Origin: Orientallactaga sibirica
Lineage: Eukaryota; Chordata; Mammalia; Rodentia; Dipodidae
Reading direction: 5' to 3'
DNA: 64,000 nt
Assembly: GCA_036365145.1 (NCBI GenBank)
Contig: JAEOAD010000035.1
Span: 5,207,501-5,271,500, forward strand
Made by a program: the position numbers and the translations under genes. Positions 56,456-64,000 of this stretch are shown in pieces. Position 1 is the stretch's first letter. Every line of letters starts with the position of its first letter. The notes below the pieces were generated by a model. The model saw nothing but the letters and a program-made list of their open reading frames with translations, had not been told where the DNA came from and made no database searches.

Positions 56456-56789
56456 TTTCCAGTTTTCTACAATGGCCATATCATACTTTGGTAATCAGAA
56501 AGTGCGAGGTTATAATGACTTTGAAAGCAGCGAGTCCCTCTTGCCTTCCACAGCCATCCCTTCATCACTACAGGTTGGAGTCAATGAATACAGTGGTTCT
56601 GGCAACAGATGAGAGCAGTTCTGAAATTCTCAAGTATAATGTCTAGATATATCCCTTCTAGAACAATTTTTCCCCAAGTCTTTCTTGCTCCCTATAACAT
56701 TTTCCCCAACAGCCTAGACAGCCTTTCTTAATTCATTTTATTTAATGGGCCATGATTAAAATATTAAAGTGGGGAGGGTGTATATGCAT
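56456..56789. other. Unassigned sequence
   Basis: No family recognised. Confidence 0.3.
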
Positions 56790-56793
56790 TTTG

Positions 56794-56841
<48 letters not shown>

Positions 56842-57124
56842 GAATGCATTTGTGGAAGTCAGAGGACAAGCCTGGGTACCATTCCTCGCCTTCTAACTTG
56901 TTTAAGGCAGGATCTCTCATTGTTCACCACCGTATCCACCAGGCCAGCTGGCCTTATGAGCTTCTAAAAGATTCTCCCATTTCCACCTCCCATATTACCA
57001 CACCATTACCTGGGATGACAATTGCTCATGCTATCATGTCCAGCTTTACACGGATTTGGGGATCTGATCTCAGGTCATGATGCTTGAGCAGTAAGCACTG
57101 CATCCAGTGAGCCATCTCCCGGGC
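56790..57124 (-). mobile_element. B4/RSINE1-type SINE with (TG)n
   Basis: (TG)n at about 56799-56839, GCAGGATCTCTCATTGTTCA, CATGTCCAGCTTTACACG, ending in the reversed head near CCATCTCCCGGGCC. Confidence 0.7.
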
Positions 57125-57135
57125 CAAGGTTTAGT

Positions 57136-57307
57136 GGTTTTTTTTGTTTGTTTGTTTGTTTTTTTTTTTTTGAGGTAGGGTCTTGCTCTAGCCCAGGCTG
57201 ACCTGGAATTCACTATGTAGTCTCTGGGTGCCCTTGAACTCATGGCGATCCTCCCACCTTTGCCTCCCAAGTGCTGGGATTAAAGGCGTGCGCCACCACG
57301 CCTGACT
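57136..57307 (-). mobile_element. B1 SINE
   Basis: Antisense full B1. TSD CAAGGTTTAGT at 57125-57135 and 57308-57318. Confidence 0.94.
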
Positions 57308-57318
57308 CAAGGTTTAGT

Positions 57319-57763
57319 TTTTATGGCCATTTTGTTATGTCCATCTCCAAGACAGGCTTGGTTCTGAAAAGCTGTGTGGAGTGCTCAGTCACCCTTGTGG
57401 GCAAGGAATGACATTGCTGTATGACAAGCTGTGAATTTCCGCCAGATTCAGCCTGAGAAGATGGAAGTGTGTCAGGGACAAGGATGTCAGAGGAAGCAAG
57501 GCCTCCAGGCAAGGTCCCTGCGTTAGCTAGTATTTGGAGTGGACGTTGATTGAGCATTTACCAAGTGTTAGGAACCCCTGGCACCACCATTGTACTTTCT
57601 GCTTCTATTTGATTATCTTGTATTTAATTATTTTTGGATACCTCCCTTTAGTGGAATCATGGAATATTTGTCTCCATGTGGCTGGCTTATTTCACTAGAA
57701 TAAGAGAGAAAATGCTTTACTATACCCCCAAAGCCATGTGTCCCCTTCAGAGTTTTCAATAAT
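57319..57763. other. Unassigned sequence
   Basis: Nothing recognised. TTGAGCATTTACCAAGTGTT at 57549-57568 could be part of a MIR/L2 remnant. Confidence 0.3.
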
Positions 57764-57776
57764 AGGAGAGGTATTT

Positions 57777-57989
57777 GTTTTTTGGAGAGACACAGAGAGA
57801 GGGGGAGAGGAAGACAGAGAGATGGGCACGTTGCCAATGAAATCCAGATGTGTGCGCCCCCTTGTGGTCAAGTGCGGCATTGCGCCCTGGCATCACTGCA
57901 TCTGGCTAAACGTGGGACCTGGAGATTGAAACTGGCATTCTTAGGCTTAGCAAGCAGGCACCTTAACCGCTAAGCCATCTCTCCAGCCC
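57777..57989 (-). mobile_element. Type-2 SINE, internally deleted
   Basis: Antisense long variant lacking part of the middle. TSD AGGAGAGGTATTT at 57764-57776 and AGGAGAAGTATTT at 57990-58002. Confidence 0.9.
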
Positions 57990-58029
57990 AGGAGAAGTAT
58001 TTTTATCCCCATCTCTCTAACTCCCACGT

Positions 58030-58640
58030 CTATCTCTCAATAGTTTCCAAACTCACAAGGGGAAGAGAGTTGTGATGTATCAGCTCCATAAAACCGGAAT
58101 GAAATGGAGATTGAAGTCAGCATAGTTTAAATGGGATAAGCATTATTAATTTAGGGAGACTTTGATGTATGTAACCCCTCTTTTAGCCAAAGACTAGTGA
58201 GAGCTTGACACTGGAGAACATAATCTTTGTCTCCATAGGATTCTGATCTGGTTCCCAGTTCCAGGTGTGGGTTCCTTTACACTGCGTAGATCTCTTAGAC
58301 AATCAGAAAGCTATTGGTTACCCAGTGAGGTTGTGTGCCACTAATGCACTGGTGTTTACAGCCTGTCAGGAGGTTTGCTTCTGAGTAGCTTAGACCTCTG
58401 GTTGCTCAATCCGTTGTTGGCCACTTTCCCCCAGTAGCTCATGTAGCGATTTCCAGCACTAGGCAGGCTAACGGTCTGGGGACTGGCTCTCTTCTGAATT
58501 CCAGCCAGGACTCTCTGTGCTCTGTGTCAGCAGCATTTGGTGTCTTCAGCAACAGGGTCTTAGCTTTTGCCTCAGGCAGGTAATCAAGTGCTTTGACAGA
58601 AAGCTGTCTAGACAATTCCATTTTAATGATGGTTCCTATT
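58030..58640 (-). mobile_element. L1 3' UTR fragment
   Basis: Read on the minus strand it is collinear with the L1 3' UTR at 33860-34190 (GTAACCAATAGC, GGAACTGGGAACC, CAAGCTCTCACTAG) and with the upstream CTGAAGACACC-type block. Confidence 0.6.
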
Positions 58641-58682
58641 TCCTGTTATCTCTGAAGCTTTCTTTACCATAGCATGAAGTTC

Positions 58683-58906
58683 CTCCACCTCAATACTACA
58701 GACATAATGATTCCCACAGTTCTCTCTATGGGAGATAGTCCTGAGCTTAGGGAGAGGGAGGGTTGGGGTTTAGCAGTGTCTCTGGCCTTTACCCACTAGA
58801 TGCCCTCACCCCAGTTATAACAAACAAAAGTATCCCCCAGCAAATACTGAATGAATTGCTAAATGAATGAAGACAACATTTGCCCTGGCTGAGGACCACT
58901 GCTGTA
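58683..58906 (-). mobile_element. MER20-like hAT-Charlie fossil
   Basis: On the plus strand: CACCTCAATACTACAGAC, GGGTTTAGCAGTGTCTCTGG, CCTTTACCCACTAGATGCCC, CCCAGTTATAACAAACAAAA, ending GGCTGAGGACCACTG. This is the MER20 reverse complement from end to end. Confidence 0.75.
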
Positions 58907-58980
58907 GGGTGTCTTTAAATGTGCCTTTAAGAGAAAAGACCAGCTTTATAGAAGATTGACGCATCAAAAACATAGCTGTG

Positions 58981-59211
58981 GGGCTGGAGAGATGGCTTAG
59001 CAGTTAAGGTGGCTGCTTGCAAAGCTTAAAATCGCCCGGTCAATTCTCCAGATCCCATGTTTAGCCAGAGGCAAAAGTGATGCAAGCACTCAATGTCACA
59101 CATGCGCACAAGGGGGCGCACACGTCTGGAGTTTGTTCGCAGCGGCTGAGAGGTCACTGGTGCACCCATTCTCTCTCTCTCTCTCTCTCTCTCCATATAT
59201 ATCTCAAAAAA
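58981..59211 (+). mobile_element. Type-2 SINE
   Basis: Complete long variant with CT tract. TSD AAAACATAGCTGTG before (about 58967) and AAAACATGGCTGTG after (about 59212). Confidence 0.92.
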
Positions 59212-59465
59212 GAAAACATGGCTGTGAAAGTATGGCATTAAAGTGAGCATACATGTCCTTGGCTGAGTCTGTAGATAAGGCCATAGGGTCCTCATCTCTG
59301 ATGACCTGGCCAAGGTGCCCTCTGAAGATAGTACAATGGGGTGAGGAACGTCCCCAGGCACTCCCAGCTCCAGGTGCCTGTGACTGATGAGGGGGAAAGA
59401 GAGAGTAGCCCACCTGGTTAGGTAACCTGACTGGTACTTCTGTACCTCGAGTTCCAGAGACAGAA

Positions 59466-59664
59466 TATAGACAGGCAGGGGGATAATTTAGTAAGTGCTT
59501 TCCCAGCACTAAGATCCCTGGAACTCACTGGCTAGCCAGTTCAGGCCACTGAGAGAACCTATCTCAGAAAAGATGGATTGTGTCCAAGGAACAACACCCA
59601 ATGTGATCCTCTGGCCTCTACATATATACACACACATGCATGTGAATCACATACCCATGCACCT

Positions 59665-59707
<43 letters not shown>
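59466..59707 (+). mobile_element. B4/RSINE1-type SINE, internally deleted, with (CA)n
   Basis: GGCAGGGGGATAATTTAGTA head, CACTGGCTAGCCAGTTCAGG, GAGAGAACCTATCTCAGAAA, CTCTGGCCTCTACATATA, then (CA)n at about 59669-59707. Confidence 0.6.
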
Positions 59708-59708
<1 letters not shown>

Positions 59709-60235
59709 CCCAAAAGGAAATGGAAAAACACAGACATATAACACGAAAACAAGGGGAGAGAAAAGGAGCCATAAACAGAGAAAGGAGATGTTTACCAGTG
59801 CTATGACAGCCCGTTTGGGAGGAGCCAGCAGAAGACGTACAGATAAGCAAATAAAAGAGAGCCCACGAGAGGCAGGCAGGTGCCCCCAGCAGACTACTGA
59901 CCAGCGTGTCCTGGTCAAGCTCTGGCTGTCAGTCCATCAGACACAGCTCAAGTGCCAGAGCTCACAGGCTAGAACGGCCCCTTCTGCATATTGTAGAGCT
60001 CCGGCCAAAAGTTCAGAGTCCCTTGCTTGTTTGAGTTTGGCATAATCTAAATGACAAAAGGCCAAATCAGTTCTTTATCTCCATCTGTATATTTTCAGTA
60101 CATTTCAAGGGAAACCCAGGCCATCTGTTTCTGCCTGGCAACTCTACAACTACTACATTGCTATGGGGAGATGCAGGTACCACCCAGAAAATCACATGAA
60201 CGTTGTAATGTGCCTGTTCAAAATATTTAGATCTT
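59708..60235. other. Unassigned sequence
   Basis: Nothing recognised. The frame at 59578-60045 starts in the CA repeat and has no domain. Confidence 0.35.
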
Positions 60236-60237
60236 AG

Positions 60238-60384
60238 CCGGGCGTGGTGGCTCACACGTTTAATCCCAGCACTCGGGAGGCAGAGGTAGGAGGATCACTG
60301 TGAGTTCAAGGCCACCCTGAGACTACATAGTTAATTTCAGGTCAGCCTGAGACAGAGTGACACCCTACCTCGAAAAACCAAAAA

Positions 60385-60437
<53 letters not shown>

Positions 60438-60445
60438 TATATATC
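60238..60445 (+). mobile_element. B1 SINE with (TA)n tail expansion
   Basis: Full B1 at 60238-60392, followed by (TA)n at about 60393-60445. Confidence 0.9.
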
Positions 60446-60751
60446 TTCTATAAAGTATTGGGTGGGTTGAGTTATTTTAAATGAGAAAAACTGGTTTCTC
60501 TTAGAGAAAAGAATCAGTGATCCAGGTCAATAAGCCAAGTACATCCCAAGCTTCTTTTCCAATGTCCTACATGTGTCACATGGAGAAAATCCATACTCGA
60601 GGACAGTGCTCAGTCACATGTCACTAAATGTCCAATGGGCAGTATACATAGAGCACAGATGACATTTATCTGTCTGATCATTTCGTTCAGATGGTATGAA
60701 ATAAATAATAGGAACTGTGACTGTGCTTCATCCTCATCAAAAGAAAGGGAT

Positions 60752-60895
60752 GAGCCAGGGGTGGTGGTGCACACCTTTAATCCCAGCACTCGGGAGGCAG
60801 AGGTAGGAGAATTGCTGAGTTTGAGGTCACCCTGAGACTGCATAGTGAATTTCAGGTCAGCCTGGGCTAAAGAGACCCTATCCTGAAAAAATAAG
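60752..60895 (+). mobile_element. B1 SINE
   Basis: B1 with small deletions (GGAGAATTGCTGAGTTTGAG, GGGCTAAAGAGACCC) and an AATAAT-rich tail. Confidence 0.88.
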
Positions 60896-60926
60896 AAATT
60901 AATAATAAAAATAATAAGGAAAGGAA

Positions 60927-61245
60927 GGGATGGCTCAGTAGGTAAAAAGCTCTTGCTGTGCAACCATGAGGAGCTGAGTTCAATCCCCAGCACCCATATA
61001 GAAAGCTGGGCATGGCCACACTTGACTGTGACCTCAGTGTTCCAGGGAGGGGCAGGGACAAGAGGATGGCTAGATTCACTGCTCGGCCAGTCTAACCAAA
61101 AAACAGCATGAATTCCAGGTCAGCCTGGCTTAGTGAGAGACTCTGTCTCCAGGAAACAAGATGAAAGAGCAATAGAGGAGGGTGCCTGGCAGTCTCCTCT
61201 GGCCCTATACCCATGCTCCTGGGGTCCATGCATCTGCATACACGG
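60927..61245 (+). mobile_element. B4/RSINE1-type SINE
   Basis: GGATGGCTCAGTAGGTAAAA, TGAGTTCAATCCCCAGCACC, AAAGCTGGGCATGGCCACAC, GAGAGACTCTGTCTCCAGG, ending in the CATGCATCTGCATACACGG region. Confidence 0.72.
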
Positions 61246-61302
61246 TTGCATATAACAAATATATACAATGTTCCCTAAACAAATTAATTATAAAAGTATT
61301 TT

Positions 61303-61491
61303 TCAAAATACTTTATTCATTTATGAGAGAGAGAGAATGGGCACACCAGGGCCTCCAGCCACTATAAACAAACTCCAAACACATGTGCCACCATGTGCAT
61401 GCATCTGGCTCACATGAGTCCTGGAGAATCGAACCAGAGTCCTTAGGTTTCACAGGCAGCTCCTTAACCACTAAGCCATCTCTCCAGCCCT
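61303..61491 (-). mobile_element. Type-1 SINE
   Basis: Antisense copy, GA tract through reversed head ending TCCAGCCC. Similar AAATATTTTT-like flanks on both sides. Confidence 0.85.
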
Positions 61492-61536
61492 AAAAATATT
61501 TTTAAATAGGAAAGATAGGTAGATAACATAGAAGTG

Positions 61537-62024
61537 TGTATTCATCAGGGTTCTCTAGAGGAACAGAATGGATAGAATGAATTGTATTAAAAGGGAATTT
61601 ATTGGATTGGCTTACAACAGTCCAGCAATAGCAGGTTGCAGGCCCAAGAGTCAAGGAACCCAGTAGCTGCTCAGTCCCCAAGGCTGGAGGCCTCAGCAGT
61701 CCCCATCCGGCACTGAAGGCCTGAAGGCATCCTGGAGAGTTGCTGTTCTTCAGTTCATCCTGGAAAGCAGCAAGCGCCAAGCAGAGAACAGCGAGCAGCA
61801 CCGGCAGCCAGGTGGGAGGCAAGGATACCTTTCTTCCCAGAGCTTCTTTTTATCAACCAGCCCCCTCCTCCAAGAGGGGCCGCCCACTCTGGGGGAAGGG
61901 TTCACCCTGGGGGAAGGATTCTTCCTTTAGTTAATCCTTCCTAGAGGCAACCTCAGAGACACACTTATGAGGAATGTCTGTGGATTCCTAAACAGATCAA
62001 GTTGACACAAACTTAAACATCACA
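61537..62024 (-). mobile_element. ERVL-type solo LTR (MLT2/MT2-like)
   Basis: On the minus strand it starts TGTGATGTTTAAGTTTGTG TCAACTTG and ends in the well-known CTCTAGAGAACCCTGATGAA TACA. AATAAA lies near 61598 (reverse strand). A perfect 5-bp TSD AAGTG is at 61532-61536 and 62025-62029. 488 bases. No internal region. A minus-strand frame crosses it (see findings). Confidence 0.85.
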
Positions 62025-62593
62025 AAGTGGCAAGTAGCCTGGAGCTTACCATAGCAAAAGAAAGTGATTAGCGAATAACGATTTCCCAACAAGACCACAG
62101 AACAGCAAACCGTCCATCTTGTCAATGGTTCTTCTACTTTATTTCTTCACATAATACCTGGCATGCAATAAGCCCTCCAGAAGGATTTGCTTATTAGTGA
62201 GTCTACACACTCCAAAACATTACAGCCTATTACCAAGGCTCTTGGTTGCCTACCAGAACTATATGGTAAGAACCTATTGCTGAAGACTCCATGCTCAGAC
62301 TGTGGGTCATTGAGAAATCAAGCTGGAGCTGAGCTGGAAGCCTCCTCCCTGTCAACTAGTTGTCAGGATGCTGGAAAGTCCTAGGCATCCTGCTGGGAGA
62401 ATAAAGTCATCAAGAGTGTTAACTAGCAGTAGACTCTGCAAGCTTTATGGCTGGCCAGCCAGGTCAAATGTACCAACTGGTACAATGGTGGCATGTCTGT
62501 TATGGGGAAACCAACTACTCTCTGATTGGACTTGAGGCCTGCTCCATGAGAGGGAATTGCTGCCTGGTACTAAAAACCTAATCAAAAGCCTAT

Positions 62594-62745
62594 CAAGCCA
62601 GGCATGGTGGCGCACGCCTTTAATCCCAGCACACGGGAGGCAGAGGTAGGAAGATCTCCATGAGTTTGAGGCTACCCTGAGATTACATTGTGAATTCCAG
62701 ATCAGCCTAGGCTACAGTGAGACCCTACCTCAAAAAAAAAAAAAA
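62594..62745 (+). mobile_element. B1 SINE nested in L1 3' UTR
   Basis: Full B1 with poly-A. Confidence 0.92.
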
Positions 62746-62853
62746 TGTCTGTGGTATGGGAGATCATAAGTCCTAGGGGGGAACTTACTACTGTGTCTGG
62801 TTAAGTAGATATATTATGTCCACCAGACTGCCTTCTAAATACTTATATTTATG

Positions 62854-63289
62854 TGCCGGGGTTTTTTCCCTCCACCACCGGCAGGTAGAGTGGAAGAGAG
62901 AACCAGGCCAGCCGCTTCTCTTGAGGCTGAGCAAGAAGGCGGGTGTCAGCGACTCAAACCCCTCCCCCCCAAAACACCAGGGAGAAAAACCACATTGAGC
63001 CGGGAGACCGTCTGGGGCGGGAATCTCCCCGTTTATTGTCACGGGAAGGTATTTATATATTTTGAGGAAGGGGGCGGGAAGAGAGGATGAGAGAAAGGTA
63101 TAAGGGCCAATAGTATTTCACCACGTCAGCAGCAGCTGGGAGGAGGCAGTTTCAGCTTAGGTGCTGAGTCACTCCAAGGACAGGTCGTGAAACTCTACTC
63201 AGGCTCTGGAAGCTCGACTAGGCCTCACCGGGAGTAGGCCAAGACTGGCTGGGCTAACCACTCGGCTTCACACCGGGCAGGGCCCAACA
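62854..63289 (-). mobile_element. Solo LTR, ERVK/IAP-like by TSD size
   Basis: 436 bases. On the minus strand it starts TGTTGGGC and ends CCGGCA. A perfect 6-bp TSD TTTATG lies at 62848-62853 and 63290-63295. The minus strand shows TATATAAATACC (TATA-like), GACAATAAACGGGG (polyadenylation signal) and CCAGACGGTCTCCCGG. Six-base TSDs are usual for class II (ERVK) elements. It is GC-rich and retains intact ends, suggesting youth. No retroviral genes remain. Confidence 0.88.
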
Positions 63290-63465
63290 TTTATGGCCAT
63301 ATATTAATGCTACTCTCACTTTTGGTTAGAGAAGTTTCTCTTTTTAGATGGTGGTGACCACTTGCATTACTCAAGTACAGAGAAGTAACAGTGGAGTGTT
63401 CATCACTAAATGAGACATCTCTAGCACACCCTCCAAAGCTCAGGAACCATAAAAATCATGTTAGA

Positions 63466-63737
63466 GGGGCTGGAGAGATGGCTTAGCAGTTAAGGCATTT
63501 GCCTGCAAAGCCAAAGGACCTCGGTTCAATTCCCAAGTTCCACATGAGCAAGCTACACAAAGGGGCACATGCGTCTGGAGTTCGTTTGAAGTGGCTGGAG
63601 TCCCTGGTGCACCCATTTTCTCTCTCTCTCTCTCTCTTTCTGTCTCTGTCTGTGTGTGTGTGTGTGTGTGTGTGCACACACACGCATGTGCACCTCTTTC
63701 CTGCTCTCTCAAATAAATAAATAAATAATTTTTTTAA
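63466..63737 (+). mobile_element. Type-1 SINE with CT/(TG)n tract
   Basis: Complete copy. CT tract passes into (TG)n at about 63651-63674, then CT and (AAAT)n tail. Confidence 0.87.
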
Positions 63738-63750
63738 ATCATATCAAAGG

Positions 63751-64000
63751 GGCTGGGTGTTTGTGTCAGTAGTTACAGGTGTTTGTTCTGCAAGCCTGAC
63801 ACCTAGAGTTTGAACCTCTAGAATACATGTAACACCAGATGCAAGTTGCACACACACGTTTGTAATCTCAACACACCTACAACAGTGGGAGACAGAGTCA
63901 GAAAACTCCGGAAGCTTGCAGGTTAACAAGTTTAGAGCTCACGGTGGAAAACAAGAGAGACTCTGTCTCAAACAAGATGGAAGGCAAAGATCAAGGACCA
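63751..64000 (+). mobile_element. B4/RSINE1-type SINE, cut by window end
   Basis: GGGGCTGGGTGTTTGTGTCA head, GTAACACCAGATGCAAG, CACACACGTTTGTAATCTCA, GAGAGACTCTGTCTCAAACA and GGCAAAGATCAAGGACCA. It continues past 64000. Confidence 0.7.

Larger units (their letters stand above)
62200..63462 (+). mobile_element. L1 3' UTR tail interrupted by B1 and a solo LTR
   Basis: Three collinear pieces of the L1 3' UTR (62200-62592, 62746-62853, 63290-63462) match 53776-54440 in order, broken by two insertions. Confidence 0.82.

Noticed and set aside
59578..60045. 155-codon plus-strand frame
   Set aside because: Starts in a B4 element and runs through (CA)n into unassigned DNA; no domain and no codon pattern.
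1..64000. A new multi-gene system (defence, biosynthetic or otherwise)
   Set aside because: No host gene cluster is present. All recognisable coding sequence is L1-derived, and the structure is explained by transposition, duplication and simple-repeat growth.

Overview
The window is mammalian nuclear DNA from a rodent and reads as a gene-poor, retrotransposon-dense intergenic or intronic region. Four things point to a rodent: 7SL-derived B1 monomers, B4/RSINE1 and ID-type SINEs, long Lx-like L1 3' UTRs, and MT/ORR1-like MaLR LTRs. The commonest repeat is a tRNA-derived SINE that opens with a 'GGGCTGGAGAGATGGCTTAGC' type head and ends in (CT)n plus (AAAT)n. It is B2/Dip-like and is not the mouse or rat B2. 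I read this as a jerboa (Dipodidae, Jaculus-like) genome; that is an inference from recalled repeat families. I recognise no host protein-coding exon, tRNA, rRNA or conserved ncRNA gene. Nearly every long reading frame is transposon-derived or a simple-repeat artefact. No prokaryotic features apply, and no novel host or defence system is visible.

Layout. 1-26 kb: SINEs scattered in unrecognised sequence, two hAT MER20 fossils and one MER5A, a tandemly repeated L1 tail (3.0-4.2 kb), nested MaLR LTRs (16.5-20.3 kb), and B4 elements. 26-30 kb: a badly decayed L1M-like element broken by a B1, two SINEs and a 50-bp minisatellite. 30-31.4 kb: weak MIR-like and unassigned sequence. 31.79-40.49 kb: the largest structural feature, a direct tandem duplication of about 4.33 kb. 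Each unit holds a SINE, two MaLR LTRs and a twin-primed (5'-inverted) L1. 40.5-47.4 kb: mostly unassigned, with SINEs and an ERV-like LTR at 45.4-46.0 kb. 47.4-54.7 kb: an essentially full-length L1 with a CpG-rich 5' UTR, an intact 350-codon ORF1, a broken ORF2 and a 1.3-kb 3' UTR. 54.7-64 kb: SINEs, a reverse L1 tail, a third MER20, an ERVL-type solo LTR with a perfect 5-bp target-site duplication (TSD), and another L1 tail into which a B1 and a 436-bp solo LTR (perfect 6-bp TSD) have jumped.

There is no operon-like or pathway logic. The interest lies in the layered insertion history, recoverable from TSDs, in the recent tandem duplication, and in the young full-length L1, whose ORF2 breaks fall largely at homopolymers. 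SINE boundaries are read by eye and may be off by several bases. Family names are recalled, not searched.
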